Shown one piece after another: positions 11,912-22,914 of a stretch of 64,000 nt of DNA (within the stretch, counting starts at the first letter, position 1; every line of letters begins with the position of its first letter). A program made the translations under genes and the position numbers. The notes below the pieces were generated by a model. That model did not search any database and was not told the origin of the DNA. It saw only the letters and a list, made by a program, of their open reading frames with translations. The DNA is taken from NCBI GenBank assembly GCA_023974075.1, contig CM043791.1:3319509-3383508 (forward strand). The letters run 5' to 3'. The stretch is from Chaenocephalus aceratus. Its lineage: Eukaryota > Chordata > Actinopteri > Perciformes > Channichthyidae.

Positions 11912-12260
11912 GACGGTCAACTTGAAAAATCGCTCGCAAATTGTAAACGATGCCGAGCCGCTTTAAAGTACACAAGTAGTACGAGGAACTTAGCGACGCA
12001 CATAAAGAGGCGACATGGGGTCTGCGGCTGAAAAGAGAAACCTGAAAGTTAGACATATGAGTTAAATCACTCAGTGAGGTGTTCTGTCAGAGTGGTGTTT
12101 AGTTTACAGCAGCCTGTGATGGCCAATAATAATTTAAATGTCTTCCTTACTGTAAGCACTTATGAAATACCTGTTTGTGAAAGGTTATTTGTATTCTTTA
12201 TTGTTCATATAGAACCCACTGCTTTCTGCTCACTGGTGAGTTAGCCTCTGGATGAGTGTT

Positions 12261-15200
12261 AAGGCAAGGCAAGGCAAGTTTATTTATATAGCACTTTTCA
12301 ACGCAAGGCAATTCAAAGTGCTTTACAAAAAAAATGCAAGACATTAAGCATTAAAAAAGAAAAGCTAATAAAATAAACATTAAGGAAAAATACATGGATA
12401 AAAGTTACAGTGCAGTCTAAAATATGAATAGTTCAATTAAACATTACAAGAAAAAGTACATGGATAAAAGTTACAGTGCAGTCTAAGATATGAATAGTTC
12501 AATTAAAAGCAGCGACAAAAAGAAAAGTCTTCAGCCTGGATTTAAAAGTAGTCAGAGTTGCAGCGGACCTGCAGGTTTCTGGGAGTTTGTTCCAGATATT
12601 TGGAGCATAATAACTGAACGCTGCTTTACCATGTTTAGTTCTGACTCTGGGGACAGAAAGCTGACCAGTCCCTGAAGACCTGAGAGATCTGGATGGTTCA
12701 TAATTTAGCAGGAGGTCAGTAATATATTTTGGGCCTAAACCATTCAGTGCTTTATAAACCAGCAGCAATATTTTGAAATATATTCTTTGACACACAGGAA
12801 GCCAGTATAAAGACTTCAGAACAGGAGTGATGTGATCCACTTTCTTAGTGTTAGTGAGGACTCGAGCAGCGGCGTTCTGAATCAGCTGCAGCTTTCTAAT
12901 AGATTTTTTAGTGAGACCTGTGAAGACACCATTGCAGTAGTCGAGTCTACTGAAGATAAAGGCATGGACACGTTTTTCCAAATCCTGCTGTGACATTAGT
13001 CTTTTAATCCTAGATATATTCTTTAGGTGATAGTAGGCTGATTTAGTAACTGTTTTAATGTGACTGTTGAAACTCAGGTCAGACTCCATGACTACACCTA
13101 GATTTCTGGCTTTATCTGTTGGTTTGAACATTTCAGACTGAAGCTCAGCGCTAACTTTTAAACATTCTGCCTTGGCTCCAAAAACCATTACCTCAGTTTT
13201 ATCTTTGTTTAATTGGAGAAAGTTCTGACACATCCAGTCATTGATTTGTTCAATGCACTTACTCAGTGTTTGAATTGGAGCATAGTCTCCTGGTGAAATT
13301 GTTACGTAAATGTGTGTGTCATCTGCACACGTCTATGGTAACTTATTTTGTTGTTCTTCATTATCTGAGCCAGTGGTAGCATGTAGATGTTAAAGAGAAG
13401 AGGCCCCAAGATGGAGTCTTGAGGAACCCCACATGTCATATTTGTCAACTCAGATGTGTATTTACCTATAGAAACAAAGTTGTTTCTATCCTTTAAGTAG
13501 GATTCAAACCAATTTAGAACTGTTTCCGAAAGTCCCACCCAGTTTTCCAGTCGGTCTAGCAATATGCTGTGGTCAACAGTGTCAAACGCAGCACTGAGAT
13601 CTAATAATACTAACACTGAAGTTCTGCCACTGTCTGTGTTTAAGTGGATGTCGTTAAAGACCTTTACAAGAGCAGTCTCAGTGCTGTGGTTTGGACGAAA
13701 GCCTGACTGGAACACATCGAAACAACTATTTAAATGCAAGAAATTACTCAACTGTTGAAAAACAACTTTTTCAATGATTTTACCTAGAAATGGGAGGTTT
13801 GATATGGGCCTGTAATTGTTAATTACTGAAGCATCTAGATTATTATTTTTTAAGAGCGGTTTAATGACTGTAGTTTTCAGGGCCTGTGGAAAAATACCTG
13901 AGTGAAGAGATTTGTTTACTATATGAAGTAGTTCTGAGGCCATGCAAGGCAAAACATCTTTAAAAAATCCTGTTGGAATAATATCAAGGCAGCAGGAGGA
14001 GGATTTCAGAAGTTGTATAATGTCCTCTAGGTTTTTATCATTAATCTGATGGAATTGTGTCATGATGTCTGAATTGATGTTAAGTGGACACAGAGACAAC
14101 ACATTTGCTGTTCCTGATGCAGAGGCACTGACTGCTTGTCTGATTTTCTGAATGTTGTCAGTGAAAAAGGCAAAATCATTGCACGCCCTGGTGGTTAGAA
14201 ATTCAGAGGCTACTGACACTGGGGGGTTAGTTAATCTGTCCACGGTAGCAAACAAGGCACGTGCGTTGTTTTTGTTTTTGGTAATGATGTCAGAGAAGAA
14301 TGATTGTCGTGCGTTTTTCAATTCCAAATTATAAAGGCCAAGTCTCTCTTTATAAATGTCAAAGTGAACCTGGAGATTTGTTTTTCGCCACCTGCGTTCA
14401 GCTTTTCGACATTCTCTTTTTTCTGTTTTAACGGTCATGGCCTTTCTCCATGGAGATATTTTCTTCCCAGTCACTTCCTTTACCTTAATTGGAGCAATTG
14501 CATCTATAACATTTTGAATTTTTGAATTAAAATGATCTACTAGCTCATTTACTGAGGTGTTAGCAGGGGCAAGTGTGGAAGAAAAATTCTGAGTAAACAT
14601 TTCCCTAGTATTTTCAGTTAAATATCGCTTTGTGGTTACCTCTTTTTGAACACTTGTGTGAACAGAAATAGAGCTCTCAAAGAAAACACAGGAATGGTCA
14701 GACAGTGCAACATCAGTCACCACAACCTTAGAGATATTCAGACCCTTTGAGATAATTAAGTCCAGAGTGTGCCCCTTATTGTGCGTGGGCTCCGTCACAT
14801 GCTGAGTCAGTCCATAGCTATCAAGAACACAAAACAGTTCTTTAGCCCCTCTGTCCTGGGGGTTGTCAACATGGATGTTAAAATCACCAACAATGACTAG
14901 ACGGTCAAAGTCAATACACACTATAGACAGCAGTTCAGTAAAGTCATCAAAAAAGCTTCCACAGTATTTGGGTGGTCTATAGATATTTAGGAACAGAGCT
15001 CGAGAGGAGCATTTCAGCTGAAGGGCCACATATTCAAAATAATCAAAGTTTCCATACGATGTCTTCCTGCATTGAAGGGAATCATTGAACAGAATAGCAA
15101 CTCCACCCCCTTTCTTATGCATTCTTTGCTGACTCATAAAACTAAAGTTGGGAGGGGTTGATTCGATAAGAACAGCTGCACTGTTATTTTGTTCAATCCA

Positions 15201-15462
15201 AGTTTCTGTTAAAAACATAAAATCGAGATTGTACTCAGTGATAAAATCATTGATTAAAAATGTTTTTCCTGCCAAAGACCTGACATTTAATAAAGCTAGT
15301 TTAAGTTTGTTAAACACACTATCAGTCATGTTTTTTGTAACAAGCTGTGGCTGACATGGAATCACTGCTAAATTAGCAGTGATTAAGCACATCAGGCAGC
15401 AGCTGTATGGGCATGGCTCTATGGTAGCTGTTATTTGCACATTGTTAATCATGAGCAATGCA
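12261..15462 (-). mobile_element. L2-like non-LTR retrotransposon (LINE), nearly complete ORF2
   Basis: The minus-strand 3' end is at the low coordinate: tgctatataaataaacttgc followed by short ttgcc repeats (12,261-12,285), the usual tail of fish L2-type LINEs. It lies wholly inside the hAT at 11,340-15,842. The 5' boundary is approximate and ORF1 is absent, so the copy is 5'-truncated. Confidence 0.85.
12499..15458 (-). pseudogene. LINE ORF2 (endonuclease + reverse transcriptase), one frameshift at the catalytic site
   Basis: ORF2 of an L2-like LINE, whose endonuclease nicks target DNA and whose reverse transcriptase copies the RNA onto it. In 13,302-15,458 (718 codons) an AP-endonuclease domain reads LLNVRSLAGK, TETWIEQ, KGGGVAILF, GDFNIHVD and SDHSCVFF, and the reverse transcriptase reads YRPISNLPFLGKIIEK, QSGFRPNHSTETAL, LLDLSAAFDTVDH and GVPQDSILGPLLFNIYM. 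The frame breaks at about 13,310-13,330, right at the expected YADD: in the next frame the bases read CADDTHIY, so both the tyrosine and the frame are lost. 12,499-13,233 continues with KCIEQINDW..., the thumb and C-terminal region (FSYYAPNIWNKLP). One indel and a changed catalytic residue make this copy dead though otherwise well preserved. Confidence 0.88.
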
Positions 15463-16151
15463 TCCTTACATTGTTTAATTGTGAGGTGTTATACAATTGT
15501 ACTATACTCTGGAGAGCTTTTATAGGTAAACAAATAAACGGCATGATGGGATGTGCAGTACCAAATATGTAAAGCACTTTTTTGTTAATGTATGATTTGC
15601 TGCATATAAGGAATAAAACAAAAATCCTCTGTCGTACCAAATTGAAGTATCATTATTTTTGCATCGTATCGCACCGAATCGCATAATGTTGAATCAAATC
15701 GTATCGAACTGTATCGCAACAGGGTTGAATCGTATCGTATCGCATCGCCTGGTGTTTCAAATGTATCGTTAATGTATCGTATTGTGGCAACGTATCGAGA
15801 TGCGCATCGCATCGGCCTCAGTGATGGAGATGCACATCCCTACTATGCACACAATAAAACAGTGGAAACAAACATGTGTTTGACTTTCATTAGTGAATGA
15901 AACTTTGTGCCCTTTATAGTCTGTGTCCAATATTGTGTATATATCCTATATATATGCTGACGTCCCGCTACTGACACGATAGCAGTCATTTAGTGCATAT
16001 GTGTAATTAAACCCATGATATCAAAATCTCACTCCAGCCAGGTACCCCAAGTTGGCAACCCTGGCTTTTGTAAGAGAGTATTTGTATAGTGTAGCATGGT
16101 CTACTTGACTTATCTAACCGAAGTGATCGTTACGTTACTTTGCAAACCGTC

Positions 16152-16163
16152 ACCCCCCCCCCC

Positions 16164-16215
<52 letters not shown>
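16152..16215. repeat. (C)n(CA)n microsatellite, copy A
   Basis: A run of C followed by about 24 CA dinucleotides. The orthologous run in copy B (23,848-23,942) is longer and has fewer leading Cs. Confidence 0.97.
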
Positions 16216-16220
<5 letters not shown>

Positions 16221-16515
16221 ACACGCTAACGTTGTGATAAACTTCAATTAATGATAACTACGGAGCTTGCTAACAGCAAGGCACAAGGCTACTTCACTCA
16301 TTTAGCTAGCGAATGTAAGATACAAATGCTGTCGAGCCCTCACTGCTTGTAAAATAAGCATAAATAATTTTTTTAACTTGAATTGTTACATTTTTATTTC
16401 ACATAGGTAAATTCGGAGCAAAATAATCCAGATACATGATTTTCAAAGTAATTATTTTCAATGCTATAAATTCGGTGTCTAATAAAATTCAAATACTTCT
16501 GTTTCTTGTTTGCTT

Positions 16516-17150
16516 CCATAGACACTCTACTTCTTCTTTGAATTATCTACGTTTAGAGCATGCCACTCAGGAAGTTCGCCAGGCGCTGAAGCAAATTCTC
16601 ATTGAATTACATTGGGAAAGAGACTTCTGTAAATCTTCTAATGTTTTATTGAGGTAAATCAACTTTCCAGTATGAACACTTGAATAGCCATTATTTAAAT
16701 CATTAAATCCTAAAAGCCGAAAAGCCGCTGGGAGGCGGGGGTTAAGGACAACTAGTGCGGGGAGGACTAAACCATTTTCCTCCTTTTGAGGGGTGAGAGG
16801 GGCCCCACACAGCTTTCATCATTTGTTGTTGGATACAGAATTCAGTAATTCAACCGATTGTATTGAGTTAGTTTCATTTGAGTAATGACACTATCCAGGC
16901 TTACTAAAAAAAAAGTGCAAACAAACTTTGAATTCCATGTCTTTCAAGGGCCCTCCCCCCATCTGGGCCCTGGGTAGTCAGTCCCACTTGTCCCCCCACT
17001 ACGACCCCCCTGCCCCCTCCAAAATGATAGCTGTTGATGATGACGCCATGTATCTGCTATGCAGCACAACCCCTGTGACAGTTGCATGTAGACAAGTCAC
17101 GCAAATATTACGTAAACCTAATAAACCTATATTTAAAATGGTTAAAAGTT
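16516..17150. other. Unassigned stretch after duplication copy A
   Basis: Nothing coding is recognised. A purine/GC-rich patch (16,715-16,810) and a C-rich patch (16,955-17,015) are the only landmarks. Confidence 0.5.
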
Positions 17151-17277
17151 AGACTTATCTAATCTACCAATCTTATCTAACTAGCTAAACTAGTTATAAA
17201 TATGTTTATTATTTACTGTCGTTTCGGGTCACTCATTCACTGGATCAGCGAGCTGCATGAGACACAGACGCATGGGA

Positions 17278-18398
17278 ACCTGCCTGCAGACCTCCACTCT
17301 CAGGACAGTTCCGGTGCAGACCTCCACTCTCAGGACACCTCCATTGTCAGTACTGGAAGTGACGATTCTGCTGCGTTTTTTTCCCGCCCACCGAAGGACT
17401 CGTTTGATGGAAGTTTTCAAATCAGACTCATCACGGAGGTGATAAGTCCGACCACCGTGCACTTTGGGTCGGCCTTGGTCAAGCCCTTTTGACCCCCCCA
17501 GCCTGGTTCTCGTAAAAGTTTTTCGCTCAAATGACACCATGGAGGAATGTAACGGGAGTTGACAGGGGACTCTGCCCTCCTCATGAGTGCCTATTTTCGG
17601 ACACTTTTTTTCACATTTCCCCGGTTTTATTATTTTTTTGGCTATTTCACCCGGTTTCTACCGGGGACATTACCCGGTCTCGGGTGTCCCCCCACGACCT
17701 GTGTCCAGCCCCCCCCCCCCCCCACACTCATCCATATATTAACGGATTTTGACCATTTTTGTTGCATTTTTCTCCTCTCCTCTCACTGATCGAATGGCCA
17801 ACGCGACCCACTGTCGGAGGGCCTCCGCGCCGGCCGATATGAAGCGTGACGAAGACGCACAGTCCAGGGGTCCCACGGGTCCCGCAGCGGGGTGGAGGTT
17901 CCCAGCTGGAACCTCTCCACCTCCGCCGCGGTGCACCCGGCAAACACGGTTGTTTCTCAAACCTTCCACTGTTGTCTAGCGGGTGTAACTAAAATACAAG
18001 ATGTCGTATTTATATTTATAAATAAATATATATATCTATATAGATATATATATAGATAATAAGTGTCAGTACGATTTTATTTTGTATTTGCGTGCATTTC
18101 CTGTTCGGAAAGTGGCGCTGCAGCTGTACTGATAGTAACTACAATACAAGGTGTCCGTATATATCTATATATATATATATATAGATATATACATATGTAT
18201 ATAATAAGTGTCACGATCCGTCACAATCCGATTTTATTTTGTATTTGCGTGCATTTCCTGTTTGGAAAGTGGCACTGTACTGATAGTGGTGATTTTATTT
18301 TGGAATTCTTAGCGTGCACTTCCTGTACTGACAGTGGAGGTGTCCTGAGAGTGGAGGTCTGCACCGGAACTGTCCTGAGAGTGGAGGTCTGCAGGCAG
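17278..18398. repeat. Inverted repeat of about 85 bp built on a tandem 28-mer
   Basis: cctgcagacctccactctcaggaca occurs twice in tandem at 17,278-17,340, and its reverse complement occurs twice at 18,335-18,398. The match extends inward through cctccattgtcagtactgg / gtactgacagtggagg. The arms are separated by about 950 bp; the inner part includes a C-rich tract and AT palindromes. Confidence 0.75.
18010..18330 (+). repeat. Tandem repeat, three diverged units
   Basis: The block attttattttgtatttgcgtgcatttcctgt(t/a)cgg...ctgtactgatagt appears at about 18,072, 18,233 and (shortened) 18,293. Units one and two are preceded by (TA)n palindromes such as atatatctatatagatatat. Confidence 0.75.
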
Positions 18399-18539
18399 AC
18401 CCCTCTCCACAGACGGGCTGTCAGGAGAGGGAGAGAGGAAAAGAGAGGCTCCGTTTATTATCCCCTTGTTGTTATCCAAAGTTACTGTAAACTTCTGAAT
18501 AATGTAACTAGAGTCTAGTCTGTCAAAGGGAGAATCTAA

Positions 18540-18672
18540 TAATTTTTTCGCGCAATGTTAGTAACTGTGATTACTGAATTTATAACAGCAACGTGTTTCA
18601 TTATTCCGTTACCGAAAAATGTAATGTGATTACAGCAACGCGTAACTTTGTAACTTTGTAATGCGTTACACC
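18540..18672 (-). mobile_element. hAT terminal fragment (Ac-type)
   Basis: Reading the minus strand, gtgtaacgcattacaaagtt is followed by gttacgcgttgctgtaatca and a run of GTTAC/GTAATC words, the subterminal pattern of Ac-like hATs. Only one end is recognised. Confidence 0.5.
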
Positions 18673-18675
18673 TAT

Positions 18676-18985
18676 GGAAGCAAACAAGAGACAGAAGTAT
18701 TTGAATTTGATCAGACACCGAATTTATAGCATTGAAAATAATTACTTTGAAAATCATGTATCTGAATGTTTTTTGCTCCGAATTTACCTATGTGAAATAA
18801 AAATGTTGAAATTCAGATCCCAAAAATTCAAGTAAAAAAAATGCGACGTCAAATATTTCGGTGTTTAAAATTCGATGTAAAAAAATTCGGTGTATAGAAT
18901 TCGACGTCAAAAATTGCGATGCAGCATCATCCGGGCTACTCAGACAGGATAAGCAATCGAGCCCGAATGCAATCAACCCGACTTC
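18676..18985 (-). repeat. Inverted copy of the right-end module of the duplication
   Basis: Reverse complement of about 24,180-24,480 (gattttcaaagtaattattttcaatgctataaattcggtgtc and the run of aattcggtg / aattcgatg motifs). A shorter direct copy is at 16,395-16,515. Three copies in two orientations make this module an interspersed repeat in its own right or the product of an inversion. Confidence 0.75.
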
Positions 18986-19308
18986 TGGGGGACAGTGCTG
19001 TGAAGCTCAATGCTGCAAACTGTAGGCGATGGATGCATATGGGAGCAATTCTCGTAGACCCTATGTTAAAATGTCCAACTTAACATCAGAAAATGAACAT
19101 GTTTCTAGCCTCAGCTGGATCCACAAAAACATATTCTGTATATAGTTAGATTCCCCCTTCATGACAACAGGGCTGCTTCTCCTGGCTCCTCTGTCTCACG
19201 GCTAGCTCCGTTAGCTCCATTGGCTCCGTGATGCTACAGCGGCTCAGCTCATGAGGAGAACACTACTTGAACTCGGCCGTGTTTGTTGTGTTGGCTCCTG
19301 GTGGACTA
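18986..19308. other. Unassigned spacer before duplication copy B
   Basis: No coding or repeat identity is recognised. It includes a run of gctagctccgttagctccat-type imperfect repeats (19,200-19,235). Confidence 0.4.
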
Positions 19309-19664
19309 TTCGTCATGCAAATATAGGATTTATCTGCGGTTAAAATAGACCGACCGTGAATGCAGTTTCTTCGGTAAGTCAACCCTGCATAAAGTACATA
19401 AAGTACTTATGTTATGTTACTGGTGTTTTTATTAAGCTAACGTTAATGAATGTTTAGAGTTGGGTTAGCATTTGAGCAATCGTAGCTCCATCTGTGCTAA
19501 CGATGCTATGCGTAGCATCCAAGAGTGTATAACATTAAGTGGGATGCTACTGTATACCAGAAGGCTTCTGTGCGAGGTTGCTAAAATAAGGTCATCCTTG
19601 TACGTTAGATAGTTAGGTTACTGTACTGCATTGTTAAGGTTCGTTTAAATTCGCTATGCTCTAC

Positions 19665-19713
19665 CAGAGCCATAGAGAGATAATAAGATTAGATTAGTAT
19701 CTCTAGGGCTCTG
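19665..19713. mobile_element. 49 bp mini-hAT
   Basis: CAGAGCCATAGAGA at one end and, reverse-complemented, CAGAGCCCTAGAGA at the other, with a perfect 8 bp TSD tgctctac (19,657-19,664 and 19,714-19,721). Copy A shows the single, uninterrupted tgctctac at 3513-3520. Nearly all of the element is TIR. Confidence 0.88.
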
Positions 19714-21177
19714 TGCTCTACTATAGCATACAATAGACTAGCTAACGTCAACGTATTGTTGAAGAGAGGCTTAGTGTATATTAAATCAACCTCACAATGA
19801 AATGTGTGTATCTTTAAAGTATGAACGTCACATTTCAAGATGGTCCAGAAATAACGCTCCCTTAGATATTGTAATATGGTTTGTTGAACTGGAGTTATTT
19901 ATTGCAGCTAACCGCCTATCCGACGAACGACACAAACATTGTTGTTTTTAATATTATTACCAATGCCTCTTTTAATTGTATTATCCTCACACTTGAGAAA
20001 CAGCCTCATCGTGGCTGTAGAACAGAACATGTAACTTAATGCCTGCATTTAAGGACGATGAATAGCGTAGTCAATGCTTTAGTGACAAGGAAATTATTTG
20101 TTTAAATATTAGACATGACGTTATGTGTGACTTCAGTGAAAATTAAGCTGATCCATTGCATTTTTTCAATAGGTTTGTGTCTTACCCTTACGTGTGTGAT
20201 GCATATGAATATGGCATATGAAAACAAATTAATTTGACTGACTCATGAAAACCTCATCCAAAGTAACAGTAAAATAAAAAGGACCTGCACAATAATACTC
20301 AATCAAACTGATACAGTATGAGGACTGTGATATCCAGCAATTTCTTAAGTATAACAATAAGATTATGACCTGTTTTTGAAAGAAGATAAAAAGTAGTTTG
20401 CATGTAAAGAAGTCTGTAACCCACGCATGTAACTTTACATCTGTTTGTTCAAAGTGTCCTCAAGGTGATCCAGACGGGCTGGACCAGAGGAGGAGAGACA
20501 GATCTGGACTCCGAACAGCAGAGAACTTCAGCACGGATTCCAAGGTATACCTTTTTCATACTTTACAAAGAATGCATAAAGTAATGACTCTAATACACTG
20601 ATACACATGCCTTTAAACATGACTGAATACTAGATCACCTACACATCAGTGATGTTGAGTGTACTTTCTTAGCTAAAGGTTACATTTAACCAAGCAACAT
20701 CACTTTTTTGTTCAACTTTCACATTTCAATGTATTTAAGGCAAATATGATTGAACATAGTGAGAACTGCGACCCTTTGTCTCTGCATACTGACTGTAAAA
20801 CAACATGTTAAAAGTGATTATTTCAGTGAGACAACCGAACAGAGCAAGCTTCAACAGTTGCACTAAGTTTTGATAACAGTTATTCATAATCTGATTATCT
20901 TTGTAGTACACTGTTGGATTTAAAAAAACACATTAAAATAAAAAAATCATTATATTTATAGCCGCTGAACAAACAAACACACCTCTTTCTTAAATAACAC
21001 ACTTACTCTGCAATAATATGTTTTTTGATATTTCTGTTAGGAAAGGACACGCCTGAGAGACAGGACTGCTTCACCATGTTCTCTTTCTCTGAGGGTCCAG
21101 AAGAACATCCAAGAGGGAAATGAGAAGCTGATGTGATGAGATTTAAGAGCAGTACAGGACATTCACTAAGAGACACT

Positions 21178-21590
21178 TAGGCCCTTTCTCATTTCACTAA
21201 TTGCCCTCCTCGAGACTTAGTCCCGCCCACAAGAGATGCGAGCGGAGGAGCCAAGGAGGGGAACCGAGGAGAGAGGAGGAGAACCGAGGAGAGAGGAGGG
21301 GAAGCAGCAGGCGGTTAGAGAAATGAGAACTCCTCTGAGCGGTCATTTTAAAGAGACGTCCATTAATGATGACAGGAGGCAGCAGCCTCTGTCTGACGGA
21401 CACATGTGTTCATGACCACTTATATATTTACTTTGATTCATTCACAGTGCGGTATAATGAGACAATAATAGGCTACAGATGTGGACACACACACATAGCC
21501 TATGTATATATTTATATAAATATATACAATTTCAGAATCAAACGGAGCACTCTCATAATAACGTAACACTATCAGAGACTGGATATACCC
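21178..21590. other. Copy-B-specific replacement segment
   Basis: At this point copy A has a different 190 bp (9346-9535). The copy B segment opens ttaggccctttctcatttca, has a polypurine patch of gaggagaaccgaggagagag repeats (21,240-21,310) and an AT-rich end. It is possibly an element insertion followed by deletion; no clean TIR/TSD pair. Confidence 0.4.
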
Positions 21591-21885
21591 AAATAAATGG
21601 TGCCAATCTTCAGTCAGATGTGAATGTGTAACTTAACATTTTCAGTAAGAATAACGGACAAAAGGAGTACAAATACAATTGATTGAAATGTGAACTAAAA
21701 GTTATCAAGCATGAACCATCACAATTTTTTTTAAATAAAAATGAAATAATATACATAAGTTACACTAAATGTTAATCTGTTAATTGATTAAGTAAACACA
21801 TTTTGTCAAATAAAGTAACAGCTATGCCCAGCATGGGCTAAGTTCTGTAGGTGCAGCTGGTGCAGGTCCTCCTCCCTCAGGCCTG

Positions 21886-22914
21886 GGGCCTATGCTACGA
21901 AGCTGGTTCAACCTAACCTGGATATGTTGGAGTTAGCCGGTTGGCCTAATCCAAAACATACGCGCTCTCGCTAAACTGTACTACGACGCGGGTTATCAAG
22001 TGGATCGCTCAAGCCAGCCGTGTCCTATCTAGTTAGGTGCGCGTTCACATGAGGGGTGGTATCTGGAGCATTCGACCAATCACAAACATGGAGAACCTAC
22101 TGACAGCGCAGCGTCATACTTCCTGAATGAAAAGTCAACTATAATATTAGACATATGAAGAAGTTAAACTTTAAACATCCTTAAACACTTGATCCAGGAT
22201 CAAAGCCTCAGAGCTGCACCTGCAAGGTGAATACAGCTGGGAACAGAACAAGTGTTTGAATGCGTACATTAACAGGTTTATGATATCACTGCCCGTCTAA
22301 AACACCATCTGACTTTCATTACATTTGTCTCGAGTGTTTCCTCAACTTATGTGTTGCTTAAAATAATACTTCTGCATACAGTATGTGACACTGTGAGTGT
22401 TGCACGGCCAGATACGGCTCAGCTGACTCAGATAAGGAGATATATGATACATTATGAAGTGATATGCCGCGGACTGTACTTAATGTACTCTGATCCGGTT
22501 ACTTATGTCGTGGCAGATATTTAAGTTAGCTTTGTTAACGCTAATGTTATAATAGTCAGATTGCTCTGAAGATGGAGGTGATATTCTATTAATGTTCACG
22601 TTCACACAGTCGGTGATTTTTGCCGGCCGTCTTTCCTGCGACGGCAGCTTTTCTGTATTTCCTTTCTCCTGTAATATGACTTGATCGCTTTAAACTCCGC
22701 ACACTGAGCTCTGATTGGTCAGCAGGCAGTGCTTTCACTGAGTTGAGCTCTTAGCCTGCAACCTAACCTGCTCCGGAGCAGGTTAGCAGCACAGCATAAG
22801 TTACCATGGAGATCTAGCCTGCTAAAAAGAGAACCAGCTTCGTAGGACCGGAAACCCAGAGTTTTCCCTGAATTTAGCCAGCTAAGCGAAAAACCTGCTT
22901 CGTAGTATACCCCC
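21886..22914. mobile_element. PIF/Harbinger non-autonomous element, CTG/CAG TSD
   Basis: Ends GGGCCTATGCTACGAAGC and, reverse-complemented, GGGGGTATACTACGAAGC (continuing GGTT), flanked by CTG (21,883-21,885) and CAG (22,915-22,917). Copy A gives the empty site aggcctggtcc, here inside the 20 bp minisatellite. A 3 bp CWG TSD and a CCTGGTC target agree with what is known of fish Harbinger families. No transposase frame is left. Its interior repeats TIR-like words (aacctaacctg, agcaggttag, accagcttcgtagga). Confidence 0.82.

Larger units (their letters stand above)
11340..15842 (+). mobile_element. Second hAT element, nested, with its own insertions
   Basis: Perfect 8 bp TSD ctatgcac (11,332-11,339 and 15,843-15,850). 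Ends are TAGAGATG at the left and CATCCCTA at the right; both subterminal regions are packed with CGATTCGCATCGG / GTATCG words. Transposase remains only as a BED finger: VWQHFGLFKKDG at 11,667-11,702 and, after an inserted solo LTR, QLEKSLANCKRC from about 11,917. An L2-like LINE fills most of the rest. Confidence 0.88.
10698..16063. mobile_element. hAT element (CAGGGTTGCCAACT family) carrying nested insertions
   Basis: Present in duplication copy A, absent from copy B (gcagggcttatgcaaga). Ends are CAGGGTTGCCAACTCTCACG and AAGTTGGCAACCCTG. The flanks gctttta(c) (10,691-10,698) and gcttttgt (16,064-16,071) are an imperfect 8 bp TSD that shares its last base with the TIR. Its own sequence (10,698-11,073 and 15,851-16,063) has no transposase; nearly all the length is later insertions. 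Confidence 0.8.
3147..16515 (+). repeat. Segmental duplication, copy A (about 3.7 kb core expanded by insertions)
   Basis: Matches 19,309-24,483 in the same order and orientation: 3147-3522 with 19,309-19,660; 6383-6533 with 19,722-19,870; 7536-8132 with 19,870-20,453; 8557-9345 with 20,455-21,177; 9536-9830 with 21,590-21,882; 9985-10,690 with 22,917-23,755; 16,064-16,515 with 23,755-24,483. Between these blocks copy A holds insertions that copy B lacks. The core has exon-like pieces but no gene I recognise. Confidence 0.88.
17203..18510. mobile_element. Degraded hAT copy related to the 37.7-40.6 kb family, with an inserted inverted-repeat segment
   Basis: 17,203-17,263 (tttattatttactgtcg ... 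cactggatcagcgagctgcatgag) matches 38,070-38,119, and 18,412-18,510 (gacgggctgtcaggagag ... ttatccaaagtta) matches 40,335-40,440. These are the left and right inner flanks of the CGATCG-rich hAT family. The 1.15 kb between them is an insert bounded by inverted repeats. Ends and TSD are not resolved. Confidence 0.55.
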
